From the NCBI RefSeq assembly GCF_002283555.1, contig NZ_MVOI01000002.1, positions 124,001 to 188,000 on the forward strand: 64,000 nt of DNA, read 5' to 3'. Made by a program: the position numbers and the translations under genes. This document shows, one piece after another, positions 41,497 through 50,316 of this stretch (position 1 is its first letter; the number at the start of each line of letters is the position of its first letter). Below the pieces are notes generated by a model that searched no databases, was not told the origin of the DNA, and was given only the letters and a program-made list of their open reading frames with translations. This DNA is from Rubrivirga sp. SAORIC476 (GTDB taxonomy: Bacteria > Bacteroidota > Rhodothermia > Rhodothermales > Rubricoccaceae).

Positions 41497-43470
41497 ATGC
41501 CCGTTCCGTCCGACCCGTCCGCGTTCTCCCCACTCCCCGACGACCTCGAAGGTGGCCAGCCGACCGGCGCCGCGGGAGCTCCGGCTGACGAGCACGACGA
41601 CCTCTCGGCCCAGGGGGCGTCGGGCCGGCGCGCGTGGCGCGACGCCATGCGGGTGCCCCTCTTCTCGCTCGGCAGCCTCCTCGCCATCGGCCTGCTGGTG
41701 CTGGCGATGAACGGCGGCGACCTGCGGGCAGCGGCTCCCGCAGAGGCCCCCGTCGGCTCTACCGAGGCCGAGGCGCCCGTGGTCCCCTTCAGTCCGGACG
41801 ACCCCTACACGTTCCGCGGACTCGACATCCACCCGGACCGTCTCTACGGGCAGTACTTCGCAGGCGCCTTCTCGGGCTCCGCCTCCAGCGGCGGCGCCGA
41901 GGACCGCCACCTCGCCGACTTCCGCTGGCGCCTCGACATGTACCGCAAGGCGTACGGGGTGGACGACAACTTTACCATCCGCGTGCTCGACGACCGCGAC
42001 GGCCGCACCCTGGAAGTACTCCAGCTCCGAGACGTGAAGGACCGCTTCGACGGGTCGGGGCAGGCGGACTGGGACGCGGTCAACCGCGAGCGACGGACGG
42101 CCACCTCCGCGCTCCGTCAGAAGTGGGAAGCCTACGGCGTCCCCCGCGAGCACATCGTGATCCGTTGGGGCTATGCCGACCAGACGCTGGAGGCCCGTCA
42201 GCGTGACGCGCGGTACCTGACCTACGAGGTCAACCTGGCGCGCCGTCTCGGGCTGAGCGTGCTCGCCACCGAGATCGGCACCGTCGAGACGTTCAACCAG
42301 GACCGCCTCGTGTCGTCGGCGGGCGCGCGCAGCCGCTACCAGATGATGCCCGACATCATGCGGATGTTCGACGTGGAGCAGTACACGCTCCCGGTGGCCA
42401 GCGGCGGTCGGGTGGATGTCCGGGAGGAGCAGCACCCGTTGCTCGCGATGGAGCCCTACATGATGCTCGTCCGCGCCTATGCCAACTCGGTCGGCCACGA
42501 ACTGCCGGGCATCTCGGCGTACCACACGGGCCCCGGCAACATCTTCGCGCTCTACCGCGAGTACATCCGCGCCAACCCCGGTGAGGCGCGCGGCCAGCAC
42601 GTCTCGGACGCCTACATGTGGGGCGTCACCGACGGATTCGAGCGCGTGGACGCCGTCTCGAGCTTCGGGCCTCAGTCGCGCGTGTACGTGCTCAAGGCCT
42701 ACGGCGCCCTCCGCGCCACGGAGGACCGCATGATCGACCCCTCGGAGACGATCCACGCCGAGCGGGTTCGCATCCGGGCCGGCTCCACGGCGAGCCTGTC
42801 CCAGCTTCTGACCGCCCTGGAGCCCCACGGACGGCGCCTCAACTGGGGGCCGGTCGAGGGCGAAACGATCTACGAGAAGTTCCGCGACCTCAACCCCCAC
42901 ATCGACCTGCCGATGGCGCCGGGTGGTGGCATCCCCGCCGCGGGTGACCTTCGGTTCTCCGCGTCGTCCGGCAGCACGCCGGTGCGCTTCTTTCTGCCTG
43001 CGGGCGCCACCTCCGTGCTTCAGCGGGTCGGGCTGGACGTGATCGGCGAGTCGGAGCCCTTCAACGAGCGCACCTTCCTGCTGGAGGAGGGCGAGCGGAC
43101 GTCCACCGACGTGGCCTACGAGCGCCTCGTCGCCGACGCGGGCCGTTTCGGCTTCACGCGGGAGGCACAGCAGCGGCTGGACCGGATCCACGACCAGTTG
43201 CAGTCGCTCGCCTCGCAGAATCCGGACTCTCGCTACCGACAGACGCAGGCCAAGGTCGCCCGCATCCACCGCTCGATCTGGCGGACGGCTGCCTTCCGTA
43301 GCCTCGTCGCGACCACGGAGACCCTGCTCTCGGTCAACCCCCGGGTGAACCTCGGCCGGACTCCCGTCGCCGACCTGACGCCGGAGACGCCGCCGACGCC
43401 GCGGCAGCAGCAGCCCATCGAGCCGATCGCGCCCCGTCCTCCGCAGATCGAGGATCAGGTCGCGTACTAG
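41497..43470 (+). CDS. Lytic-transglycosylase-like membrane-anchored protein
   Basis: A 657-residue protein with one transmembrane segment at about 54-70 (FSLGSLLAIGLLVLAMNGG) after a cytoplasmic tail. The central domain has SLT-like landmarks: TEIGTVETFNQDRLVSSAGA (the Glu is the expected catalytic residue), SRYQMMPDIMRMF (compare GLMQLMP) and GISAYHTGPGNIFALYREY (compare AYNAGP). Instead of the usual GLxQ it has SRYQ, and NAGP reads HTGP, so it is a divergent member. The C-terminal 180 residues are Pro-rich and helical. Likely periplasmic, acting on peptidoglycan; whether catalytically active is open. The start is placed at the M just before the cytoplasmic tail. Confidence 0.7.
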   Translation: MPVPSDPSAFSPLPDDLEGGQPTGAAGAPADEHDDLSAQGASGRRAWRDAMRVPLFSLGSLLAIGLLVLAMNGGDLRAAAPAEAPVGSTEAEAPVVPFSPDDPYTFRGLDIHPDRLYGQYFAGAFSGSASSGGAEDRHLADFRWRLDMYRKAYGVDDNFTIRVLDDRDGRTLEVLQLRDVKDRFDGSGQADWDAVNRERRTATSALRQKWEAYGVPREHIVIRWGYADQTLEARQRDARYLTYEVNLARRLGLSVLATEIGTVETFNQDRLVSSAGARSRYQMMPDIMRMFDVEQYTLPVASGGRVDVREEQHPLLAMEPYMMLVRAYANSVGHELPGISAYHTGPGNIFALYREYIRANPGEARGQHVSDAYMWGVTDGFERVDAVSSFGPQSRVYVLKAYGALRATEDRMIDPSETIHAERVRIRAGSTASLSQLLTALEPHGRRLNWGPVEGETIYEKFRDLNPHIDLPMAPGGGIPAAGDLRFSASSGSTPVRFFLPAGATSVLQRVGLDVIGESEPFNERTFLLEEGERTSTDVAYERLVADAGRFGFTREAQQRLDRIHDQLQSLASQNPDSRYRQTQAKVARIHRSIWRTAAFRSLVATTETLLSVNPRVNLGRTPVADLTPETPPTPRQQQPIEPIAPRPPQIEDQVAY

Positions 43471-43519
43471 CCAGCCGTCCGAGGCCGGGCCTTGGGGAGT
43501 GGCCCCCTGTCGCTGTCCG

Positions 43520-44026
43520 CTACGGCGTCGACACCAGCGTGCCCTGCATGAAGCGCGCGTGGCCGGGGTAGGTGCATATGAACGGGTACTCGCCCGGCGG
43601 GGGCATGGTGAACACCACCGCCATCCGTTCGCCCGGCCCGGCGAGGGGCGTCGCGGTGAGAATCGCAGGGTCGTCGGGGAGCCGGTCGCCCGACGCCTCC
43701 TGCCCGATGCGCTCCACGTCTGCCTCGGCAGCCACGACGACCACGTTGTGGACCATCGCGGGGCTGGTCGTCTCCGCGTTGTCGATCACGAGGCGCACGG
43801 TGGCACCCGCGGGCGCCTCGACGCGGAGGGTCTCGAAGCGCATCGCGTTCTTCGCCGCCCGGACCACCACCTCGGCGTCCACCGCTTGCGCGAACAGCGC
43901 CTGCTGCTCCGGCGACGGACCGGGCGGCTCCGCGCACGCCCCGAGGCCGAGCAGGAGCACGACGCCGCACAGGACCCGACACCGGCCTTCCCATCGACGC
44001 CCTTCGTTTCGTCTGTCCAGATGCAT
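43520..44026 (-). CDS. Cupredoxin (azurin/plastocyanin-like) lipoprotein
   Basis: A 168-residue lipoprotein (lipobox LLLGLGAC, C31) with a type 1 copper domain. Ligands are visible: H93 (AMVHNVVVV), C151, H156 and M160 (FICTYPGHARFMQG), the usual Cys-x4-His-x3-Met arrangement. The N-terminus is somewhat long (30 residues) and basic before the lipobox. It would carry electrons at the outer face of a membrane, for example to a terminal oxidase. It lies 8 bp after ppk1 and is probably co-transcribed. A start seven codons upstream is possible. Confidence 0.88.
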   Translation of the reverse strand: MHLDRRNEGRRWEGRCRVLCGVVLLLGLGACAEPPGPSPEQQALFAQAVDAEVVVRAAKNAMRFETLRVEAPAGATVRLVIDNAETTSPAMVHNVVVVAAEADVERIGQEASGDRLPDDPAILTATPLAGPGERMAVVFTMPPPGEYPFICTYPGHARFMQGTLVSTP

Positions 44027-44034
44027 CGGACTGC

Positions 44035-46293
44035 CTAGAACGACCATGCCGCGTCGTCCTCCTCGGTGCGGCGTTTGGCGCGGTGCATGAGCGTATCGTG
44101 GAAGGCGCGGACGGGCTCGTCCTCGGCGGGCCAGCGCAGCGAGTACCGCCCGTCCGGACCGAGGTCCCAGGCCTGACGGTTGTCATCGAGGCAGAACTTG
44201 AGCGTTCGCTTCAAGCGGGCGCGCGCCGTCTCGTCCTCGACCGGGAGCACCACCTCGACGCGGTCGTCGAGGTTGCGGCGCATCCAGTCGGCCGAGCCGA
44301 TGAGGATGTCCGGATCGCCGCCGTTGTGGAAGTAGTAGATGCGGCTGTGTTCCAGAAAACGCCCCACGATCGACACGATCCGGACGTTCTCGGACACGCC
44401 GGGGACCCCCGGCCGCATCCGCGTGTGGCCCCGGATGATGAGGTCGACCCGGACGCCTGCCTGGCTGGCCTTGTAGAGTTCCTGGATGATGCCCACGTCG
44501 TCGAGCGCATTCATCTTGGCGATGATGCGGCCCTTCCGCCCGGCCTTCGCGTGCTCGATCTCGCGGCGGATCAGTTCCACGAACCGCGGCCGCAGGTCAC
44601 GGGGCGCCACCGCCAGCGACTGGTACTCCTGCTCGGGCGCGTAGCCGGTCAGGAAGTGGAACAGCCCCACGAGGTCCTCACCGATGTCCTCGCGGCACGT
44701 GAACAGCCCGAAGTCGGTGTAGAAGCGCGCCGTGCTCGGGTTGTAGTTGCCCGTCCCGAGGTGCGCGTACGTCTTCAGTCCGCCCGCCTCCTCGCGGACC
44801 ACGAGCGTCGTCTTGGCGTGGGTCTTGAGCCCGACCAGTCCGTAGGCGACGTGCGCCCCGGTCCGCTCCAGCTTCTGCGCCCACTCGATGTTGTTCTCCT
44901 CGTCGAAGCGCGCCTTGAGTTCCACCAGCGCGGCCACTTGCTTGCCCGCCTCGGCGGCCCGGATGAGGGCGCGGACGATGGGGCTGTCCTGGCTCGTCCG
45001 GTAGAGCGTCAACTTGATGGCGAGCACCTTGGGGTCCTCGGCGGCCTCCTCGATGAAGCGCTGGGTGGTCGCCGCGAAGCTTTCGTACGGGTGATGGACC
45101 AGCAGGTCGCCCTTGCGGATGACGGAGAACATGTCCTCGTCGTCCTCCAGCACCATGTGCCGCAGGCGGATGGGCACCACGGGCTCCCAGGGCAGGTCCT
45201 TCAAGTCCGGGCGGTCCGTGTCGGCCAGCGAGAAGAGGCCCGACAGGTCGAGCAGCCCATCCACCTCCACCACGTCCTCGGACTCGGTCAGGTTGAGCTC
45301 GCGGCAGAGCAGCTCGCGGACACGCTCGGGCATGTGGTGCTCGACCTCCAGGCGGACCACCTCGGAGAACTTGCGCTCGCGGAGTTCTTCGGAGATCATC
45401 GCCAGCAGGTCGTCGGCCTCCTCCTCACTCCGGTCGACGCTCGCGTTGCGGGTGACGCGGAAGGCGTAGACGCCCTCGACCTCCATGCCGCGGAACAGCT
45501 CCTCGGCGTTGTTGGCGATCACGTCCTCCACCGCGACCACATGGTGGTCGGTGCCCTCGACCTCCAGGAAGCGCCCCCGGCCCGTCGGCACCTTGAGCCG
45601 GGCGAAGTGCTCGGTGCCGCGGGTCGGGTGGCGGAGCGTGACCGCGAGCGACAGCGACAGGTTGGAGATGAACGGGAACGGATGCCCCGAGTCGACGGCC
45701 AGCGGCGTCAGGATCGGGAAGATGGTCTCCCGGAAGATGCGGTCGAGGGCGGCCTGCTCCTCGTCTTCGAGGTCGTCGTACTCGCGGACCACCACGCCCG
45801 CCTCGGCGAGGTCGGGACGGAGTTCGTCCTCCCAGAGGCGCGACAGCTCGCGCTGCATGGCGAGCGCGGCGTCGGTCGAGAGGTCCAGTTGCTCCCGCGG
45901 CGTCCGCCCGTCGGGCGAGAGCGCGCGGACGCCTGCGCCGAGCTGGCGCTTGAGGCCCCCGATCCGCTTGCGGTAGAACTCGTCGAGGTTGTTGGCCGTG
46001 ATGGCGACGAACCGGACGCGCTCCAGCAGCGGAACCCGCTCGTCCATGGCCTGGAAGAGGACGCGTGAGTTGAAGTCGATCCAGCTCAGTTCCCGGTTGA
46101 AGTAGAGCGACGGATCGTCCAGGGACGGGTCCTCCGGCACCTCCGAAGGCACGACCGCCAGCGTCAGCTCCTGGTCCCGCCGGTCCGCGGCCTCGACATG
46201 CACGGGCTCCGCAGGCTCCGGCAGTGCGTCCCGTTCGATCTCGGCCTCGAGGAGAGGCTGGGGGGGCGTTTCGTCAGAAGGGGCGTTGGCCAT
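44035..46293 (-). CDS. ppk1: Polyphosphate kinase 1
   Basis: A 752-residue enzyme that polymerises the gamma-phosphate of ATP into polyphosphate. Domains in order: N-terminal helical domain (YFNRELSWIDFNSRVL, about 62-77), head domain, and two phospholipase-D-like catalytic halves: VGLKTHAKTTLVVREE (the HxK catalytic His of the first half) and FHNGGDPDILIGSADWMRRN (second half). The first 60 residues are Glu/Pro-rich and longer than in E. coli PPK. Gene order is MOSC, dnaG, ppk1, cupredoxin; gap to dnaG is 58 bp. A polyphosphate glucokinase-like gene lies about 6 kb away. Confidence 0.97.
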   Translation of the reverse strand: MANAPSDETPPQPLLEAEIERDALPEPAEPVHVEAADRRDQELTLAVVPSEVPEDPSLDDPSLYFNRELSWIDFNSRVLFQAMDERVPLLERVRFVAITANNLDEFYRKRIGGLKRQLGAGVRALSPDGRTPREQLDLSTDAALAMQRELSRLWEDELRPDLAEAGVVVREYDDLEDEEQAALDRIFRETIFPILTPLAVDSGHPFPFISNLSLSLAVTLRHPTRGTEHFARLKVPTGRGRFLEVEGTDHHVVAVEDVIANNAEELFRGMEVEGVYAFRVTRNASVDRSEEEADDLLAMISEELRERKFSEVVRLEVEHHMPERVRELLCRELNLTESEDVVEVDGLLDLSGLFSLADTDRPDLKDLPWEPVVPIRLRHMVLEDDEDMFSVIRKGDLLVHHPYESFAATTQRFIEEAAEDPKVLAIKLTLYRTSQDSPIVRALIRAAEAGKQVAALVELKARFDEENNIEWAQKLERTGAHVAYGLVGLKTHAKTTLVVREEAGGLKTYAHLGTGNYNPSTARFYTDFGLFTCREDIGEDLVGLFHFLTGYAPEQEYQSLAVAPRDLRPRFVELIRREIEHAKAGRKGRIIAKMNALDDVGIIQELYKASQAGVRVDLIIRGHTRMRPGVPGVSENVRIVSIVGRFLEHSRIYYFHNGGDPDILIGSADWMRRNLDDRVEVVLPVEDETARARLKRTLKFCLDDNRQAWDLGPDGRYSLRWPAEDEPVRAFHDTLMHRAKRRTEEDDAAWSF

Positions 46294-46351
46294 GGGTGCT
46301 CGGGGGGTCGTCGGGAAGGTAGAACGCGCCGGGAGGCTCCGCGCTCCCCCG

Positions 46352-48226
46352 TCAGGCCGACCACTCCATGAACTCGCCGCTGTCGATCTGCCGCCGGAGG
46401 TCGTTGAGGGCGCCGACCTCGACCTGGAGGTGCTCGATGTCCTCCCCGGCCCGCTCGGCGGCCTGGATCTCCCGGGTCAGCGAGGTGATCGCCTCCTGGA
46501 CGCGGTCGAGCTTGAGGAGGCGCATGGCGCTGGTGGCGGCGGCGAACGGCTGGTCGTCGCGCTGTTTGGCGTTGACGCCCACCTTCGAGAGCCAGTTGCC
46601 GGAGAGCCCGTGCCGCTCGGCGAGGGCGTCGGTCACGAGCACGCGCTCGGCCTCCCCGAAGTCGCCGCGGATGAACGGCGCGGCCTCGACCGTGCCCGCC
46701 TCGAACTGCGCGATCAGCGCCGCGACCACACGCTGCGACGGCCCCTCGGTGAACTCGTCGACGCCCATCCGGGTGAGGATGTGCTCGACCATCGGACTGC
46801 CGTGCTCGACCATGAGCCGGATCAGCATCGCCTCTTCGGGACGCACGACCGGGACCTCCACCGGAGCCCGCTCGCGGACCTCGGGCTCCCGCTCGAAGCG
46901 ACGCGGCGCAGGCTTGGGCTTCTGCCCGCCGAACAGCCGCCGAATGTCGGTATCCACCACGTCCAGCTCCTGCGACGCGCGCCGCAGGTAGCCCTCCACG
47001 AGGATCGGGTCCTGCATGCGCCGGATCGTGGCCAGCACGTCGCGGACCACCTCGGCCTTGCCCTCGGGCGTCGCGAGGCGGCCGGCCTGGCGGGCACGAC
47101 GGGCGAGGAACGCCACGAAGTCCATCCGCTCCTCCCGGAGCACCGTCCGGAACGCCTCGGTCCCGAACTGACGGACGAACGAGTCGGGGTCGGCACCGTC
47201 GGGGAGCGTGACGGCGTAGGGCGCCAGTTCGGCGTCGAGCGCCCGGTCGATGCCCTTCTGGGCCGCGCTCTGGCCGGCCTCGTCGGCGTCGAACAGGAGC
47301 ACGAGACGCTGCACGTCGAGCCGCTTCAGGGCATCGAGCTGCTGGCTCGTGAGGGCCGTCCCGCTGGCCGCGACCACGTTGCGGACGCCCGCGTCCCACA
47401 GCGACACCACGTCCGCGTAGCCCTCCACGATGATGGCCTCGCGCTCGGTCCGAATGGCGCGCTTGGCCTGCTTCATCCCGTAGAGCACCTGGCTCTTCTG
47501 GTAGACCTCCGTCTCGGGCGAGTTGACGTACTTGGCTGGCGTGTAGTCCGCGCTGCCGGTCTGGGTGTCCGGCAGGATGCGCCCGCCGAAGCCGAGCACC
47601 TTGCCGATGGGCGACAGGATGGGGAACATCAGCCGGTCGCGGAACACGTCGTAGAAGCCGCCGCCCTGGCGCTCCTTGACGAGGCCGACCGCCTCCAGCA
47701 CCTCGGGCTTGTAGCCCGCCTCGGTGGCCGCCTGGACGAGGCCGTCCCAGGCCGGCGTGGCGACACCGATGCCGAACTCGCGCACGGCCTCCTTCGAAAA
47801 GCCCCGGCTCTTCAGGTAGGCGACCGCCCGCTCGCCCTCCGGGGTGCCGAGGGTCGTGTAGAAGTAGCCCGCCGCGAACCGGAGCGCCGCGTGGAGCCCC
47901 GCCTTCCGGTCGCCCTCGGTGCTGGCGCCCTCCTCCCGGATCTCGATGCCCGCGCGGTCGGCCAGCAGGCGGACCGCGTCCAGGAAGCCCGCGCCCTCGA
48001 TCTTCTGGACGAACGAGAACACGTCCCCGGACTCCCGGCACCCGAAGCAGTGGAAGAAGCCCTTGTCGGGCACCACGTTGAACGACGGCGTCTTCTCGTT
48101 GTGGAACGGGCAGAGCCCGATATAGCTGCTCCCCTGCTTCTTGAGCCGCACGCGGTCGCTCACCACGTCCACGAGGTCGGACGCAGCGCGGACTTCTTCG
48201 ATGACGGAGTCGGGGATGCCAGCCAT
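46352..48226 (-). CDS. dnaG: DNA primase
   Basis: A 624-residue primase that makes RNA primers for replication. N-terminal CHC2 zinc-binding domain (CPFHNEKTPSFNVV ... FHCFGC, about 38-63), then the TOPRIM catalytic domain (IIVEGYADVVSLWDAG and LVLLFDADEAGQSA) and a C-terminal helicase-binding domain. The start MAGIPDSVIEEV is where homologues begin; the longer frame upstream runs into the MOSC gene. It follows the MOSC gene by 22 bp. Confidence 0.97.
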   Translation of the reverse strand: MAGIPDSVIEEVRAASDLVDVVSDRVRLKKQGSSYIGLCPFHNEKTPSFNVVPDKGFFHCFGCRESGDVFSFVQKIEGAGFLDAVRLLADRAGIEIREEGASTEGDRKAGLHAALRFAAGYFYTTLGTPEGERAVAYLKSRGFSKEAVREFGIGVATPAWDGLVQAATEAGYKPEVLEAVGLVKERQGGGFYDVFRDRLMFPILSPIGKVLGFGGRILPDTQTGSADYTPAKYVNSPETEVYQKSQVLYGMKQAKRAIRTEREAIIVEGYADVVSLWDAGVRNVVAASGTALTSQQLDALKRLDVQRLVLLFDADEAGQSAAQKGIDRALDAELAPYAVTLPDGADPDSFVRQFGTEAFRTVLREERMDFVAFLARRARQAGRLATPEGKAEVVRDVLATIRRMQDPILVEGYLRRASQELDVVDTDIRRLFGGQKPKPAPRRFEREPEVRERAPVEVPVVRPEEAMLIRLMVEHGSPMVEHILTRMGVDEFTEGPSQRVVAALIAQFEAGTVEAAPFIRGDFGEAERVLVTDALAERHGLSGNWLSKVGVNAKQRDDQPFAAATSAMRLLKLDRVQEAITSLTREIQAAERAGEDIEHLQVEVGALNDLRRQIDSGEFMEWSA

Positions 48227-48248
48227 GGAATCGGGGGGACTGCGGAGG

Positions 48249-48749
48249 TTACCCCGGAAGGGTGCGGCGGTGTTCGATGTCGACGGGATCCCACGAGACC
48301 TCGTCGCCGACGCGCACCACGCCGGATGCAATAACGGAGGCGCGGAGTCCACCTCGCCGCACCAGCGCGTCGAAGATCCGCTCCTGCCCCGTCACCCGGA
48401 CGAGGTACTTGCAGGGCGCGCACCGCCGCACACCCTCGAACCGCGCGCCCCCGATCTGGAACGGGACCCCGCGGAGGTCCGCCAGCGGCACGCCCTCGAC
48501 GACGAGGTTGCGCCGGTGCTGCCCGGCGCCGACAGCCACGCCGAATTCCGCCTCTGCCGCCGCCAGCGCCTCCGCGGTGATGAGCGTCACGTCACGCCCG
48601 TTCCCCGGCCATCGGCTGAACGAGCCCGCGCCGTCGGCGTACCGGTCGCCCGCGAGCCCGCGCCCGGCGAGCGCCTCCACCTCGGGCACGGCGCGGACCG
48701 GGGCGCCTGCAGCGGAGGCCAGGTAGATCGAGACGAGGCGGCCGGTCAT
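48249..48749 (-). CDS. MOSC-domain protein
   Basis: A 166-residue protein of the MOSC (molybdenum cofactor sulfurase C-terminal) family. The motif GGARFEGVRRCAPCKYL (about 108-124) includes the conserved Cys (usual pattern ...RRCAPC) and GRGLAGDRYADG the loop after strand 1 (compare GDRHA). MOSC proteins bind or transfer sulfur to molybdenum cofactor or related substrates. It is the first gene of the minus-strand dnaG-ppk1 series. The specific substrate is unknown. Confidence 0.85.
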   Translation of the reverse strand: MTGRLVSIYLASAAGAPVRAVPEVEALAGRGLAGDRYADGAGSFSRWPGNGRDVTLITAEALAAAEAEFGVAVGAGQHRRNLVVEGVPLADLRGVPFQIGGARFEGVRRCAPCKYLVRVTGQERIFDALVRRGGLRASVIASGVVRVGDEVSWDPVDIEHRRTLPG

Positions 48750-48805
48750 GGCGCGGAACGGAGGGTCGGGCTCGGGGGTCAACGCGCTCCACTCCCCCAG
48801 GTCCC

Positions 48806-48955
48806 ATGGCCGACGCCCAGACTCCCGCCGACACCTCCGCCACCGACGACGACATCACCGAGGTCGATCAGGAGATCCCCCCCACCCCGCAGGGCCGCGC
48901 CGACGACGACTCGGACGTGCGCGACGACGACGGCGACACCGACATCGACGCGTAG
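48806..48955 (+). CDS. Small acidic protein
   Basis: A 49-residue, very acidic product (MADAQTPADTSATDDDIT onwards, then GRADDDSDVRDDDGDTDIDA) with about 15 Asp. No signal peptide, Cys or known motif. The sequence is consistent with a disordered protein. The ATG and TAG give a complete frame, and third positions are GC-rich. It lies between the divergent MOSC gene and the hydrolase/OsmC gene, so it may also be a chance frame. Confidence 0.45.
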   Translation: MADAQTPADTSATDDDITEVDQEIPPTPQGRADDDSDVRDDDGDTDIDA

Positions 48956-48996
48956 CGGCCGGGCGTCGTACCGTTCGGAGCCCCCCTCCGAGCCCG

Positions 48997-50214
48997 ATGC
49001 CCCGCTCCGAATCCCACCGCCTGTCCAACGCCTCCGGCCACGCGCTGGCCGCCCGCCTCGACCTCCCCGAGGTCGGCGAGCCCGAGGCCTACGCTCTCTT
49101 CGCGCACTGCTTCACGTGCTCGAAGGACCTCCACGCCGTGCGCCGGATCGCGTCGGCGCTCACGGAGCGCGGGCTCGGCGTCCTGTCGGTCGACTTCACC
49201 GGCCTCGGGCAGTCCGAGGGCGCGTTCGAGGACACGTCGTTCTCGTCGACCGTCTCCGACCTCGTCGCTGCGGCGCGACACCTCGAGACGGTCCACGAGG
49301 CGCCCCAGCTGCTGATCGGGCATTCGCTCGGCGGGGCGGCGGCGGTGGTCGCCGCAGCCGAACTCCCCAGCGTCCGCGCGGTCGCCACCATCGGGGCCCC
49401 CTGTGACCCCGGACACGTCCGCCAGCACCTGATGGCGCAGGAGGCAGACATCCTGACCGACGGCGAGGCGGTGGTCGATCTCGGCGGTCGGCCGTTCACC
49501 ATCAAGAAGCAGTTCCTCGACGACCTCGACACCCACGACCGGATGCAGGCGCGGATCGCGGGGCTCGGCCGGGCGCTGCTGGTGTTCCACTCACCGCAGG
49601 ACGAAACCGTCGGCATTGAGCAGGCGCGTCATCTCTTCGAGGCCGCCCGGCACCCGAAGAGCTTCGTCTCGCTCGACGGCGCCGACCACCTCCTGACGGC
49701 CCCCGCAGACGCCCGCTTCGTCGCCGACGTGCTCGCGGCCTGGGCCAGCCGCTACCTCTGCCCGTCTGCTGAGGCGCCACCCGCCTACGACGACCCGACG
49801 GTGTCGGTCGAGATCGGTCCGACCGGATTCCGCACCGCCCTGTCGGCTCGCGGCTTCTCCCTCGTCGCCGACGAGCCCGCGTCTGTCGGCGGCACCGAGA
49901 CCGGCCCGACGCCCTACGACCTCCTCGGGATGGCACTCGGCGCCTGCACCGCGATGACGATCCGGATGTACGCCGACCGGAAGTCGCTGCCGCTCGACGG
50001 CGTCGGGGTCACGGTGAGCCACGCGCGCCTCCACGCGGCCGACTGCGAGGCGTGCCTGACGCAAGAGGGCCAGATCAGCCGCCTCACCCGGACCGTCCGC
50101 CTCGACGGCGACCTGGACGAAGCCACGCGGGCCCGCCTCCTGGAGATCGCCGACAGGTGCCCGGTCCACCGGACGCTGGAGGGCGACATCCAGATCGTGA
50201 CCGAGGCGGCGTAG
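48997..50214 (+). CDS. Alpha/beta hydrolase - OsmC fusion protein
   Basis: A 405-residue two-domain protein. Residues 1-255: alpha/beta hydrolase with LFAHCFTCSKDLHAVRRI, nucleophile elbow IGHSLGGAA (about 107-115) and later HSPQDETV and DGADHLL (Asp and His). Residues 265-405: OsmC peroxidase-like domain with GGTETGPTPYDLLGMALGACTAMTIRMYA, where C in GACTAM is one redox Cys, and a later RCPVHRTLE Cys. OsmC proteins reduce organic hydroperoxides using thiols. The fusion is known in several bacteria. The start at 48997 precedes the hydrolase domain. It leads towards the egtB-egtD genes. Confidence 0.88.
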   Translation: MPRSESHRLSNASGHALAARLDLPEVGEPEAYALFAHCFTCSKDLHAVRRIASALTERGLGVLSVDFTGLGQSEGAFEDTSFSSTVSDLVAAARHLETVHEAPQLLIGHSLGGAAAVVAAAELPSVRAVATIGAPCDPGHVRQHLMAQEADILTDGEAVVDLGGRPFTIKKQFLDDLDTHDRMQARIAGLGRALLVFHSPQDETVGIEQARHLFEAARHPKSFVSLDGADHLLTAPADARFVADVLAAWASRYLCPSAEAPPAYDDPTVSVEIGPTGFRTALSARGFSLVADEPASVGGTETGPTPYDLLGMALGACTAMTIRMYADRKSLPLDGVGVTVSHARLHAADCEACLTQEGQISRLTRTVRLDGDLDEATRARLLEIADRCPVHRTLEGDIQIVTEAA

Positions 50215-50316
50215 ACGCAGGTAGGAAATCGGGGTGTGGGGGCGTCCCCGGAGTGGCCGTCGGACCGGAACCCGACGCCGTCCGATCCGGTCCGCCCTCC
50301 CCCCGACCGCTCCACC

